DNA of 64,000 nt, from the NCBI GenBank assembly GCA_049602155.1, contig JBMYRH010000029.1:1-64000 (forward strand), read 5' to 3'. This DNA is from JBMYRH01 sp049602155. Lineage in GTDB: Bacteria; Myxococcota_A; UBA9042; PHBI01; JBMYRH01. Every line of letters begins with the position of its first letter. Position 1 is the stretch's first letter. Under the pieces are notes generated by a model. The model searched no databases, was not told the origin of the DNA, and saw nothing but the letters and a program-made list of their open reading frames with translations. The translations under genes were made by a program, and so were the position numbers. Below are positions 33,994 through 43,465 of this stretch, one piece after another.

Positions 33994-34608
33994 TTAGAGC
34001 TGGATACCGGCGAAGGACATGAAGCCGATAGCCATCAAGCCCGTCACGATGAATGTGATGCCGAGGCCACGGAGGCCCTCGGGAACGTTGCTGTAGCGCA
34101 TCTTCTCTCGGATGGCGGCCAGCGCGATGATCGCCAGCATAAAGCCGAGGCCTGAGCCGACGCCGAAGACGGTGCTCTCCACCAAGTTGTAGTCGCGCTC
34201 GACCATAAACAGGGCCGAGCCGAGGATGGCGCAGTTCACAGCGATGAGCGGCAAGAACACACCGAGCGCTGAGTAGAGCGCCGGGGCGAACTTATCGATG
34301 GCCATCTCTACAACCTGCACCGTGGCGGCGATGAGGCCGATGAAGGAGAGGAAGTTGAGGAACGACAGGTCGACCGTCGCGAAGTCCGGCGAGAGCCACG
34401 TCAACGCACCCTCTTTGAGGATGTAGGTGTACACGAGGTTGCTCAGCGGGGTGCAGAGGCCGACCACGAAGACGACGGCGGCGCCGAGGCCGATGGCGGT
34501 CTCTACCTTCTTGCTGACGGCGAGGAACGAGCACATCCCCAGGAAGAAGGCGAGGGCCATGTTCTCTACGAAGATTGCCTTTACGGCGAGGCTAATGAGA
34601 TCTTCCAT
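33994..34608 (-). CDS. nqrE: Na+-translocating NADH:quinone reductase subunit E
   Basis: 204 residues, six membrane helices. FFLGMCSFLAVSKKVETAIGLG and LPLIAVNCAILGSALFM carry the two Cys that help bind the iron centre at the NqrD/NqrE interface. Four bases separate it from nqrD and ten from nqrF. Confidence 0.96.
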   Translation of the reverse strand: MEDLISLAVKAIFVENMALAFFLGMCSFLAVSKKVETAIGLGAAVVFVVGLCTPLSNLVYTYILKEGALTWLSPDFATVDLSFLNFLSFIGLIAATVQVVEMAIDKFAPALYSALGVFLPLIAVNCAILGSALFMVERDYNLVESTVFGVGSGLGFMLAIIALAAIREKMRYSNVPEGLRGLGITFIVTGLMAIGFMSFAGIQL

Positions 34609-34612
34609 CTGC

Positions 34613-35236
34613 TCAGTCCTCCGTCACTTGCTCGGGCTTCCACGTTCGGACCGCCCAGATGAACACACCGATGAGGAAGAAGGCCGCTGGGGAGAGCACC
34701 AGCATGCCGTTGGGCTGGTACCAGCCGCCTTCGCTGACGAGGGGCAAGACCTGCGCGCCGAAGAGCGAACCGGAGCCGAAGAGCTCTCGGAAGAACCCGA
34801 CGAAGAAGAGCACCAGGCCGTAGCCTAAGCCGTTGCCAATGCCGTCGACGAAGCTCGCCATCGGTCCGTTCTGCATGGCGAAGGCCTCGGCGCGGCCCAT
34901 CACAATGCAGTTGGTGATGATGAGGCCGACGAAGACGGAGAGCTGTTTACTCGTCTCAAAGAGGAAGGCCTTGAGGATCTGGTCAGTGACGATCACCAAA
35001 GACGCGATGATCGTGAGCTGAACGATGATGCGAATGCTCGGCGGGATGTAGTTCCTCAGGATGCTCACCGAGAGGTTCGAGAGCGCCATCACCGCGACCA
35101 CGGCGATGGCCATCACGCTGGCGGTCTCCATCTTGGTGGTCACCGCCAGAGCCGAGCAGATGCCGAGCACCTGCAGGGCGATGGGGTTATTGTCGAAGAG
35201 CGGGTCGAGCAGGACTCGCTTGGTACTTGTGCTCAT
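34613..35236 (-). CDS. nqrD: Na+-translocating NADH:quinone reductase subunit D
   Basis: 207 residues, six membrane helices, paralogous to NqrE with inverted topology. QVLGICSALAVTTKMETA and GLIITNCIVMGRAEAFAMQ hold its two iron-centre Cys. DGIGNGLGYGLVLFFVGFFRELFGSG is typical of the subunit. Start ATG 35236; 20 bases after nqrC. Confidence 0.96.
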   Translation of the reverse strand: MSTSTKRVLLDPLFDNNPIALQVLGICSALAVTTKMETASVMAIAVVAVMALSNLSVSILRNYIPPSIRIIVQLTIIASLVIVTDQILKAFLFETSKQLSVFVGLIITNCIVMGRAEAFAMQNGPMASFVDGIGNGLGYGLVLFFVGFFRELFGSGSLFGAQVLPLVSEGGWYQPNGMLVLSPAAFFLIGVFIWAVRTWKPEQVTED

Positions 35237-35256
35237 TCAGTTACTCCTTGCGACCC

Positions 35257-36078
35257 TCAAGAGGGCCGCACCGCCACGTTCTGGATGTAGGGGCCGAAGC
35301 CGTCGTCACCGAGCCAGAAGCGCAGCAGGTAGGTCACGCCGTTGGCCGTGATGGTCGCGCCCGAGAGCGAGTCGACGGCGTGCGGCTTGCCGTCCCCGCC
35401 CGTCTTCAAGACCGCGATCTTGACCTTCTTCCACTGCTTCGGGTCACTGCCAAGCTCGCCAAAGGCGAGCTTGCCAGGCCACTTGGCCTTCCACTTGGGG
35501 TTGTCGACCTCGCCGCCCAGCCCAGGGGTCTCCGCGTGCTGGTAGAAGGTCAGGCCCTTGATCTGGTTGCAGTCAGGGGCCATGGCCACGAAGCCATAGA
35601 GCGTCGACCAGAGCCCCTTGCCCTCCACGGGGAAGATGTACTGGTCGAGGCTGAAGCCGTTGCCGGTCTCGTCCATGTCCCCCTTTGAGACCTGATAGAC
35701 AAGGGCCTTGTTGGGGATGCGAGCGACGCCGGCGAAGTTCTTCGGGGCCGCCTCGCTTTGAGCCGGGTCCTTCTTGGCCTTCTGTTGGTCGTAGCTGGCG
35801 ACGGTCTTGGTCGCCCCCTCGTCCACCTTGCCTGTCTTCAGGTCGACGACGACCGCGCGGATGCGCTTCTTGAATCGGTCTTGAATCTCCTGAGGCGGGA
35901 GCTGCTCGCCGTCCTTCATCAGGCCGGCGACCGACAGGACCTTCTTCTGGCGGTCCAGGATCTTGTTGACCTCTTGCCTGTCCTTCAGCCCCACCGCGGA
36001 GCCCGACACGATGATCGAGCAGACGAGGCAAATCACGGCGCAGAAGCCGAGGATGTAGGTGACGCTATTACGCTGCAT
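35257..36078 (-). CDS. nqrC: Na+-translocating NADH:quinone reductase subunit C
   Basis: 273 residues: an N-terminal membrane anchor and a periplasmic FMN-binding domain. DSLSGATITANGVTYLL contains the SGAT Thr that receives FMN from the ApbE enzyme of the same operon. GLWSTLYGFVAMAPDCNQIKG and YQHAETPGLGGEV are family hallmarks. Its start overlaps the end of nqrB by 11 bases, suggesting translational coupling. Confidence 0.95.
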   Translation of the reverse strand: MQRNSVTYILGFCAVICLVCSIIVSGSAVGLKDRQEVNKILDRQKKVLSVAGLMKDGEQLPPQEIQDRFKKRIRAVVVDLKTGKVDEGATKTVASYDQQKAKKDPAQSEAAPKNFAGVARIPNKALVYQVSKGDMDETGNGFSLDQYIFPVEGKGLWSTLYGFVAMAPDCNQIKGLTFYQHAETPGLGGEVDNPKWKAKWPGKLAFGELGSDPKQWKKVKIAVLKTGGDGKPHAVDSLSGATITANGVTYLLRFWLGDDGFGPYIQNVAVRPS

Positions 36079-37333
36079 GGCGTGCCAACCTCCGCTTGAT
36101 GTTCGCCTTCACGAACCAGTGGTCGATAAAGGGCGCGAACATATTCATAAAGAGAATCGCGAGCATCATGCCCTCTGGATAGGCGGGGTTAATCACCCGC
36201 ACGAGGATCACCATCACCCCGATGAAGAAGCCGTAAATGAGCTTGCCCGTTTCGGTGAAGGCTGATGAGACCGGGTCTGTCGCCATAAAGACCAGGCCAA
36301 AGGCCCAGCCGCCGAGCACGATATGCCAGTGGAAGGGCACGGCGAACATCTGGTTGGTGTCGGACTCGATGCCGTAGAGCATGCTCGCTGTCACGAAGGT
36401 GCCCGCGACGACGCCAGCCATGGTGCGCCACGAGCCCACCTTGGTCGCGACGAGGATGACCGCGCCGATGATGCAGGCGAGCGCAGATGTTTCCCCCATT
36501 GACCCTGGCACGAGCCCAATGAAGGCGTTCATCCACTCCTCGCCGAAGAGGGCCATTTGGTCTCCAGCCATCGCGGCTTTGTCTGTGGCAGCTTTGCCGA
36601 GCCAAGTGGCGCCGCTGACGACGTCGGGCAGCGTGCTGCTGGTCGCAGCGTTCGTGAAGTCGGCGGCGATCCATGGGGAGTCGCCCGAGATCTGCGCGGG
36701 GTACGCGAAGAAGAGGAAGGCGCGGCCGGTCAGCGCAGGGTTGAGGATGTTCATCCCGGTCCCTCCGAAGACCTCCTTGCCGATGAGGACGCCAAAAGCG
36801 ATGCCCATCGCCACCTGCCACAGGGGGATTGTCGGAGGGAGCGTGAGCGGGAAGAGGAACCCGGTGACGAGGAAGCCTTCGTTGACCTCATGGCCACGGA
36901 CGATTGAGAACACGACCTCGATCATCCCGCCTGTCGCGAAGCAGAAGATGAAGATTGGGAGGAAGTAGAGCGCTCCGTAGACCACGTTCGCGGCCAGACT
37001 AGCCGGGTCGTGGGCGAAGCCGAGCGTGTTGAAGATGCTCGTCTGCCAGGTGTCGAGCGCGACCACGCCGGCGCCGTTGGCGATGGCGAGGTTTGCTTGA
37101 TACCCCGTGTTGTACAGCGCCATGAAGACGCACGGGAGGAGCGCGATCACCACGGTGATCATCATGCGCTTCAGGTCCAGCCCATCGCGAACGTGGGTGG
37201 TCCCTTTCGTCACGTGACCTGGCGTGAAGAGCAAGGTGTCGTGGGCTTCCCACAGCGGATAGAATTTCTCGAGCTTCCCACCCTTCTCAAAGAGCGGCTC
37301 GAGCTTATCGTGCTGTTTACGTATGAACTTCAT
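36068..37333 (-). CDS. nqrB: Na+-translocating NADH:quinone reductase subunit B
   Basis: 421 residues, the main membrane subunit with about ten helices. VVSGATWLG is the flavinylation motif (Thr accepts FMN). FGGTGMNILNPALTGRAFLFFAYP and DPVSSAFTETGKLIYGF are conserved family blocks. NqrB carries the Na+ path and the ubiquinone site region. It begins directly after the nqrA stop codon. Confidence 0.96.
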   Translation of the reverse strand: MKFIRKQHDKLEPLFEKGGKLEKFYPLWEAHDTLLFTPGHVTKGTTHVRDGLDLKRMMITVVIALLPCVFMALYNTGYQANLAIANGAGVVALDTWQTSIFNTLGFAHDPASLAANVVYGALYFLPIFIFCFATGGMIEVVFSIVRGHEVNEGFLVTGFLFPLTLPPTIPLWQVAMGIAFGVLIGKEVFGGTGMNILNPALTGRAFLFFAYPAQISGDSPWIAADFTNAATSSTLPDVVSGATWLGKAATDKAAMAGDQMALFGEEWMNAFIGLVPGSMGETSALACIIGAVILVATKVGSWRTMAGVVAGTFVTASMLYGIESDTNQMFAVPFHWHIVLGGWAFGLVFMATDPVSSAFTETGKLIYGFFIGVMVILVRVINPAYPEGMMLAILFMNMFAPFIDHWFVKANIKRRLARHAA

Positions 37334-38719
37334 CTAGCCCTCCTGCCAGATGTCAGTGAGGACGTTGCGGAGCGCGACGCCATAATCTTCCTTCCCTGGG
37401 CTCACGAACGAGCAGAGGGCGAGGTCTTCTTCGTGTAGCTCAAGGCAGCCGAGCTCTTCTGCGCGCTCCACGTCACCCACCAAGAGTGACCGGAGCAGGA
37501 ACGTCGGCATGATGTCTAACGGCATCACCCGCTCAAACATGCCGATAGGGACCATTGCGCGGTGTGAACCGTTCGTAGTTGTCGTAAAATCAAAGTCTTT
37601 GCTGGGCAGCCAGCGCGAGATGAAGGTGCCGACTGTCGAGTAGATGCCAGCTCCCGGTGCGAGCCAGCCGAGGAACTTTCGCTCGCGGTCCTCAGCCAGC
37701 GCGCTGATCTGCGCGTCGTAGCGGTTGAGGTACCCGGTGGTCTCCTCTTGCGCCGAGTGGCCGTAGAGGACAGAGCCCGAGATGACGCGGGGCTCAGCCA
37801 CGTCTGCTTTGAGTCCGCCAGCGGTGAGCTCGCTCACCGATGCGCCGAGGCGTGTGCGGAGAAGGCGAGGCTCTGCGACGGCGGGGCCCGCAAAGGCGAC
37901 GACGCGGTCTACGTAGAGCTTCCCGGTGCGCACGAGGTGCCCGATGGCGATGACGTCTTGGACGCCCAAATGCCACGCAGTGCGCTTGCGGCCGACGGGG
38001 CACAGCGTGTGGATGTGGGTGCCTACGAGGCCCGCAGGGTGCTTGCCCTTGAAGACCTCGGTCTGCACGCCGGCGACGCTCCCTGTGTCGATGTTCCAGT
38101 CTGGGCCCACGCAGAGGTAGGTTGTCCCCTCAGTCAGGGTGCTGACGGCGCGGAGGCCGTCGCGGAGCGCGTCCTCTTGGCCAGCGATCATCGCTGCGAC
38201 CGAGCCGGCCAGAGGGTTCGTGTCTGTCGCCGTGACGAAGATGGCAGCGCAGGAGTCGTTCACCGAGGGGACGCGGTCGAAGGGGCGCTGTCGCAGCGCC
38301 GTCCACAGGCCGGACTCTGCGATCAGCGAGCGCACTTGCTCGCCATTGAGCGTCTCGGGGTCAGCCCCGGTGTAGCTCGCGAAGGTCATGTGATCGTCAG
38401 CCGTGAGCTCACCGCTCTGCTCTGAGGCGTTGAGGCCGATGACGACGGAGAGGAACAGGCGCTTCTCACCACGATGGACCGCGACGATCTCGCCTGCGGC
38501 CGGTGCGGTGAAGCGGATGCCTTCGCCTTTTCGGTCCTCGAAGAGGAGTTGGCCACGCTTAACGACGTCACCTTCGGCGACGTGCATGCGGGGCTTCATG
38601 GTGGGGTAGTCGTGCCCCACCAAGGCCACGTGCGTCACCGTGCCTCCGTCCGAGATCTCCGCGCTGGGCTTGCCGCTTATCGGAAGCGTAAGGCCCTTTT
38701 TGAACACGTGCTCAGCCAT
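37334..38719 (-). CDS. nqrA: Na+-translocating NADH:quinone reductase subunit A
   Basis: 461 residues, slightly longer than the usual 445-450. FKKGLTLPISGKPS, VGHDYPTMKPRMHVAEGDVVKRGQLLFEDRK and the biotinyl-like segment RFTAPAAGEIVAVHRGEKR define NqrA, the cytoplasmic quinone-site subunit. ATG 38719 with GAGAGGA upstream opens the domain; the frame upstream is not family-like. First gene of an eight-gene operon (nqrABCDEF-apbE-nqrM). Confidence 0.96.
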   Translation of the reverse strand: MAEHVFKKGLTLPISGKPSAEISDGGTVTHVALVGHDYPTMKPRMHVAEGDVVKRGQLLFEDRKGEGIRFTAPAAGEIVAVHRGEKRLFLSVVIGLNASEQSGELTADDHMTFASYTGADPETLNGEQVRSLIAESGLWTALRQRPFDRVPSVNDSCAAIFVTATDTNPLAGSVAAMIAGQEDALRDGLRAVSTLTEGTTYLCVGPDWNIDTGSVAGVQTEVFKGKHPAGLVGTHIHTLCPVGRKRTAWHLGVQDVIAIGHLVRTGKLYVDRVVAFAGPAVAEPRLLRTRLGASVSELTAGGLKADVAEPRVISGSVLYGHSAQEETTGYLNRYDAQISALAEDRERKFLGWLAPGAGIYSTVGTFISRWLPSKDFDFTTTTNGSHRAMVPIGMFERVMPLDIMPTFLLRSLLVGDVERAEELGCLELHEEDLALCSFVSPGKEDYGVALRNVLTDIWQEG

Positions 38720-39100
38720 TTGGTCCTCTCTCTTCAACGCTTGGTGCCTCGGGCGACTTTGCTGAATTGCAAGCGCTGAGGTGATAGCAGCAGCAGGTCT
38801 GAGTCCACTCAGAACTACACTCTTGAGAGAGCCAGCTATCACCGCATCACCCCCCCGTCAATCGACAGACGCTTGTCTGCTTCTCGCACTCGCGCACGCG
38901 AGGACGCACCGCGCAGGTCGGAAAGTGAGGCAGAGCAAGGGGTTTCGGCGGTTCGAGGCGGCCCGATTCACTGAACGACGGAGTGCGTACCTGACGACTG
39001 TGTGGATGAGGAGGCTTCGTGTACAGTCGCCCTCACCTCCAAGTTCCGGACATGTGTGGCAGAGACGTCGTCAGGAGAGCTCGAGCATGAGACGGCCGGC
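38720..39100. other. Intergenic region between nqrA and the MATE gene
   Basis: About 380 bases without a convincing gene. The left part holds the nqrA leader with a nested inverted repeat. The right part is in frame with the MATE gene back to GTG 39002 but lacks family character. No clear -10/-35 pair stands out. Confidence 0.6.
38780..38843 (-). promoter_or_regulatory. Possible structured leader of the nqr operon
   Basis: A 9-bp perfect inverted repeat (GGTGATAGC / GCTATCACC, 38780-38788 and 38835-38843) encloses a 7-bp hairpin TCTGAGT-CC-ACTCAGA (38798-38813). It lies 60-125 bases upstream of the nqrA start on the same strand and could fold as a closing stem with an inner hairpin in the transcript. 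It matches no riboswitch family I recognise; a protein-binding DNA palindrome is an alternative. Confidence 0.35.
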
Positions 39101-40483
39101 ATGGGCGGGCTAAGGCGCAGACTGTTCGCCTTAGCGTGGCCGATGATCGGCCTCAACGTGCTGCAGGTGTTGGCGCTCGCTGTCGACACGGCGATGTGCG
39201 GACGGCTCGATCATGCGGAGCAGGCGTTGAGCGCTCTGGGCTTCGCGACCCAGGTCATTTTCCTGCTGATGGTGGCTATGATCGGCCTCACGACTGGTAA
39301 TGTAGCCCTTGTGTCCCGGGCGTTTGGCGCGCGGGACATGCCAAGGGTGAACCACATCTTCGAGCAGTCGACGCAGCTGACCGTATGCCTCGCGCTCGTG
39401 ATCGCGACGTTGGGCAACCTCTCAGCACCTTGGCTACTCGAGGCTCTGGGGGCGCAGGGGGCGACCCTTGAACTCGGGCTGAGCTACCTGCGCCCACTGC
39501 TTACCTTCAGCGTCGTCTACTACCTCTCCATCCTCTACGGCGCCACCCTGCGTGGGGTCGGGAACACCCGGCTAGCGTTCGAGTCCGCGTTGCTTCAGGC
39601 CGGGCTGAACGTGTTCTTGAATTACGGACTCATCCTCGGCAACTGGGGGCTGCCCGCCCTCGGCGTGCAGGGGGCGGCGTACGGCACCGTCATCAGCCAA
39701 GCGTTGGGGGTCGGTGTGCTTTTGCTGCGCTTGCACAGAGGCGTGCTACCCGGGATACGTATGCCGATCCGTCTGCGCCGCCTCGACACCGCGGTCTTGA
39801 CCGATGTCTGGCGGATTGGCTGGCCGGCCGCCTTGGACATGGTGATCTTGAACGCTGGGTTTGTGGTCGTGGTGGGGCTGGTCGGCTGGTACGAAGAGGT
39901 CGCCGTCGCGGCGCACGCTGTTGGGCTGCGCATCCAGACCCTCGCCTTTGTGCCCGGGCTCGCAGTGTCCCGGGCCGCGGGGGCGATGATCGGCAACGCA
40001 CTTGGGGCGGGCGACGCGCGAGAGGCACGGCGGCTCGCGGTGCTCTCGATGCAGGTCTGCGGTGGGCTGATGTCGACCCTGGGTCTTGCGTTGCTGGTCT
40101 TTGCCGAGCCCATCCTGGTCATCTTTGACATCGAGTCGGGGACTGCGCTCGCCGATTATACCGTCGACTGGGTCACTATCTTGGGCTTTGGGATGCCTGT
40201 GACCGGGGTTTGGATCGCCCTCGCCGGGATGCTCCACGGAGCCGGGCACACGATGTCCTCTCTGCGGATAAACGGGGTCGCGACGCTGGTCGTCCAGATC
40301 CCACTCTGCTGGTTTTTGGGCTACCCGATGGGGCTCGGGCCCTTCGGTGTGTGGCTCGCTTTCCCTCTCTCTCAAGCCGTGAAGATGCTCCTCGGCGCTG
40401 TGGTCTATCGCCGCGGCGATTGGGCTGAGGTCGGGGCCAAACCTGGCGCCCTCGAGGGAGCCCCCAGGGCCGACGCAGGCTGA
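39101..40483 (+). CDS. MATE family efflux transporter (second)
   Basis: 460 residues, 12 predicted helices. RLFALAWPMIGLNVLQVLALAVDTAMCGRL opens the first half; YGATLRGVGNTRLAFES and AGMLHGAGHTMSSLRING are the matching loops of each half. It differs clearly from the MATE protein at 15179. ATG 39101 is chosen because the helix bundle starts here; GTG 39056 or GTG 39002 would add an N-terminal tail without similarity. No strong ribosome-binding site. Confidence 0.85.
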   Translation: MGGLRRRLFALAWPMIGLNVLQVLALAVDTAMCGRLDHAEQALSALGFATQVIFLLMVAMIGLTTGNVALVSRAFGARDMPRVNHIFEQSTQLTVCLALVIATLGNLSAPWLLEALGAQGATLELGLSYLRPLLTFSVVYYLSILYGATLRGVGNTRLAFESALLQAGLNVFLNYGLILGNWGLPALGVQGAAYGTVISQALGVGVLLLRLHRGVLPGIRMPIRLRRLDTAVLTDVWRIGWPAALDMVILNAGFVVVVGLVGWYEEVAVAAHAVGLRIQTLAFVPGLAVSRAAGAMIGNALGAGDAREARRLAVLSMQVCGGLMSTLGLALLVFAEPILVIFDIESGTALADYTVDWVTILGFGMPVTGVWIALAGMLHGAGHTMSSLRINGVATLVVQIPLCWFLGYPMGLGPFGVWLAFPLSQAVKMLLGAVVYRRGDWAEVGAKPGALEGAPRADAG

Positions 40484-40563
40484 GTTGCTGCTCGGGGAAG
40501 GGATCGCCGAGAGGCCGTGTTGTGCCCAGCTGAACGTGGCTGAGGCCACCCCAGGGGGACATC

Positions 40564-42204
40564 ATGGCGGGTGAGGAAGAGCGTCGTCGCTGGAAGCGGC
40601 GATTGATAGTGTTGGCAATGGTCGCGGTTGCCTTTCCCTTCGTGTTGCGTGTGGTGATCATGGGCAAGCTCGCCTACGACGCGGGATCGGGCGACCTGTG
40701 GTCGATCTGGGCCTGCGATGCCGACTCGGCTCGCGAGGGTCGCACCAATATCGAGCGCGCTGGCTGTGTGGTCCCCATGCCCTCGGTGGGCATGCGGCAC
40801 GCGATCTACAGTCCGCCAGCGCGCGCAGCCGAGCAGCCTGTAGACAGCTTCCTGATGGGAGCGCAGGCCGAGTCCCCGGACGCGCCTGGCTACGATCCTG
40901 CGGCGGCCGCCGACGAAGGGCCGCCCCGCGCCGTGACTTTGGACCCGTTCGCGCTGCAGCGCTTTGCGGTCAGCGTGCGGCAGTTCCGGTGGTGCATCAC
41001 GTACGGCCCTTGTGACGCTGAGGACGTGGGCCAGGGGGAAGCGTTCACGTTCTCACCCATGAGCATCTACGACGCGATGATGGTCATCCGGGAGGGTGAC
41101 GACCGGCCGATCACTGGGATCACCTGGGAGGGCGCCAAGACGTACTGTGAATGGGTCGGAGGGCGCCTGCCGACCGAAGCCGAGTGGGAGTACGCTGCGC
41201 GCGGTGGACCCCTGCAGCGGCGCTATCCGTGGGGTGAAGAAGAGCCCACCTGCGACCACGCGTACGTGGCCAACGATGGGGCGCGGGCATGCGACGTGGA
41301 CGGGCCCATGTCCGCGGCTCTGGACCCGCCGGAGGGCGCGGACCGCTTAGGGCTCCTGGTCAACCAAAGCGGGAACGTGATGGAGTGGACTGCGGATTGG
41401 TACGCACCGAACGCGTATGCGACGGGAGCGGCGCACCAGCCGAAGGGGCCTGAGTCTGGCACAGAGCGGGTCGCCCGTGGTGGCAGTTGGCAGACGACAC
41501 AGCCGGCATCACTGCGCTCCGCGGCCCGCCACCACTTCGCGCCAGACGCTCAACTCCCGGGTGTCGGTGTCCGCTGCGCTGTGGACGCCATCGATGAAGA
41601 CCCCATCGCGATGATCGACGAGTTTGAGCGCCCGGCCTTAGAGGGGTGGCGCATGAGCGGGGGAGGGGGAGCGCCCCCCTTCACGATGAGCCAAGGCATG
41701 GTGACCGCGCATGATGTGGCCGAGGCCCGCTCCATGTGGCGCCTCACGCCTGCGATCAAAGATACCCAGCTGAGCGCGCGCCTCTTTCCGCAACTGGACG
41801 CACTCGGGAAAGTCGCGCTCTTGTACGGGGTGCAGAGCGATACTTCTCTTTACCGCGCTGAGCTCTACCCCGGGGTGGGCGTCGCGCGCCTTATCCGCGT
41901 CCTCGATGGCGTGGAGGGGGTCATCGCGGAGGCGACCGACCTCGCGATCCCGGCGGAGGCATGGATGACCATGAACATCAGCTGGCGAGACGGCGCGCAC
42001 GTGCTCTCTTTGGGGCAGGCGGAGCTCGTCTCGGGCCGCGATGCGAGCTGGTCGGAGGGCGGTGTCGGCCTGTTGGTCGACGGGCGGGGTGACGTCAGCT
42101 TCGACGCGATCTTCACGTCGCCGTCGGAGCACGCCGTGTTCGCGAACAGCTACGCGGTGCCCACCACCCGTGACCCGAAGTTCTACGAAGGTCGCGCGCC
42201 CTGA
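40564..42204 (+). CDS. Membrane-anchored SUMF1-domain protein
   Basis: 546 residues. An N-terminal membrane helix (LIVLAMVAVAFPFVLRVVI) anchors an external SUMF1/FGE-like domain: DSFLMGAQAE, AVSVRQFRWCI, GITWEGAKTYCEWVGGRLPTEAEWEYAARGG, RYPWGEE, NVMEWTADWYAP and VARGGSW. These are fold motifs; the active-site Cys pair of true formylglycine-generating enzyme is not evident, so a binding or different catalytic role is likely. A C-terminal concanavalin-like sandwich (about 350-546, LFPQLDALGKVALLYGVQ) follows. A paralogous SUMF1 domain lies at 43462. Confidence 0.78.
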   Translation: MAGEEERRRWKRRLIVLAMVAVAFPFVLRVVIMGKLAYDAGSGDLWSIWACDADSAREGRTNIERAGCVVPMPSVGMRHAIYSPPARAAEQPVDSFLMGAQAESPDAPGYDPAAAADEGPPRAVTLDPFALQRFAVSVRQFRWCITYGPCDAEDVGQGEAFTFSPMSIYDAMMVIREGDDRPITGITWEGAKTYCEWVGGRLPTEAEWEYAARGGPLQRRYPWGEEEPTCDHAYVANDGARACDVDGPMSAALDPPEGADRLGLLVNQSGNVMEWTADWYAPNAYATGAAHQPKGPESGTERVARGGSWQTTQPASLRSAARHHFAPDAQLPGVGVRCAVDAIDEDPIAMIDEFERPALEGWRMSGGGGAPPFTMSQGMVTAHDVAEARSMWRLTPAIKDTQLSARLFPQLDALGKVALLYGVQSDTSLYRAELYPGVGVARLIRVLDGVEGVIAEATDLAIPAEAWMTMNISWRDGAHVLSLGQAELVSGRDASWSEGGVGLLVDGRGDVSFDAIFTSPSEHAVFANSYAVPTTRDPKFYEGRAP

Positions 42205-42448
42205 GCGCTCAACGCCGTCATCGCGCTCCGCTTTATCGCGCGGGGTCGTGGCCCGACCGCGCTGTCGCACACCGCTCGAATTGCGCCCTGCGACGCTGCA
42301 TGTCATCGTCCTCAGACCCTGCACTGCGCAACAGTGTGGCCTGAAGTGCCACCCCGAGGCGGGGCGTCCAGCAAGGTGGTGAGGGCATGGTTTCGACGAC
42401 ACAGCGGTCAGCGTATGGAGCGGTGGATCAGTTCACCTGTGGGCTGTC

Positions 42449-43465
42449 ATGACGGCGCTGGTGACAGGTGCCTCCGGTCACCTCGGGGGGACCTTGGTGA
42501 GGGCGTTGCTCGCCCAGGGGCGCACAGTGCGGGCGCTCGTACACAGCTCGTCCGAGGCCCTGAAGGGTATCGAGGGGCAGCTTGAGCTCGTGAAGGGGGA
42601 TGTCCTTGACCGGGAGTCGATCGACCGCGCCTGCGAGGGGGTCGAGACCGTCTTTCACCTCGCGGCCATCATCTCGATCGTCGGTGATCCCGACGGCCGT
42701 GTGCGCGCTGTAAACGTGGATGGCGCTCGGAACGTGGCAGAGGCCGCCTTGGCGGCCGGCGTGACGCGCATGGTCCACGTCAGCTCGTGTCACGCGTTCG
42801 ACATCAACAGCGGCGCCGCGCAGATCAACGAAGAGAGCCCGAAGGTGGGTGACGGGGCACCCGCATACGATCGCTCGAAGGCTGCCGGTGAAGAGGCGGT
42901 CCGCGAGGTCATCGTGAAGGGGCTCCAGGCCACCATCGTGAACCCTGGTGGGGTGCTCGGCCCCTTCGACTTCATCCCCTCGCGGATGGGGACGTTCTTC
43001 CTGCGCCTCTTTGGGCGCAGGCTGCCTGGGCTTGTCCCCGGCGGCTTCAGTTGGGTCGATGTGCGAGACGTCGTCGACAGCATCATCGCTGCGGAGACCA
43101 AGGGGCGCGTCGGTGAGAATTATCTGCTGACCGGGCATTGGGGAGCGATGACCGAGCTCGCCGGGATGGCCCAAGCAGTGACCGGTGTGAAGTCCCCTGG
43201 GTTCTCGGTGCCCCTGTGGGTCGCCGACTTGGCGGCGCCGCTGATGACGATCTGGGCGAAGCTCACGAAGAGTGAGCCGCTCTACACGCGAGAGGCACTG
43301 CACGCGGTGCGCGCCTGTCATGACATCAGCTGGCAGAAGGCCGGGCGAGAGCTGGGACACAGCCCAAGACCTCTACAGGACACCGTGCGCGACACTTATC
43401 GATGGTTTGAGGCCAATGGGCGCGTGACCTTACCCGAGGACGAGCGAGGGTCTGTATCGCTGTGA
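42449..43465 (+). CDS. NAD-dependent epimerase/dehydratase (extended SDR)
   Basis: 338 residues. TALVTGASGHLGGTLVRALL gives the GxxGxxG cofactor motif, VFHLAAIIS the NNAG-equivalent, VHVSSCHAF the catalytic Ser region and AYDRSKAAGE the YxxxK pair. This matches extended SDRs of the dihydroflavonol-4-reductase/3-beta-HSD-like type, which act on sugars, flavonoids or sterols; the substrate is unknown. Its stop overlaps the next start by four bases (GTGA). Confidence 0.85.
   Translation: MTALVTGASGHLGGTLVRALLAQGRTVRALVHSSSEALKGIEGQLELVKGDVLDRESIDRACEGVETVFHLAAIISIVGDPDGRVRAVNVDGARNVAEAALAAGVTRMVHVSSCHAFDINSGAAQINEESPKVGDGAPAYDRSKAAGEEAVREVIVKGLQATIVNPGGVLGPFDFIPSRMGTFFLRLFGRRLPGLVPGGFSWVDVRDVVDSIIAAETKGRVGENYLLTGHWGAMTELAGMAQAVTGVKSPGFSVPLWVADLAAPLMTIWAKLTKSEPLYTREALHAVRACHDISWQKAGRELGHSPRPLQDTVRDTYRWFEANGRVTLPEDERGSVSL

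Noticed and set aside
42205..42448. Possible RNA gene or small gene in the 244-base gap before the SDR
   Set aside because: No tRNA fold, no conserved start and no convincing frame could be seen.
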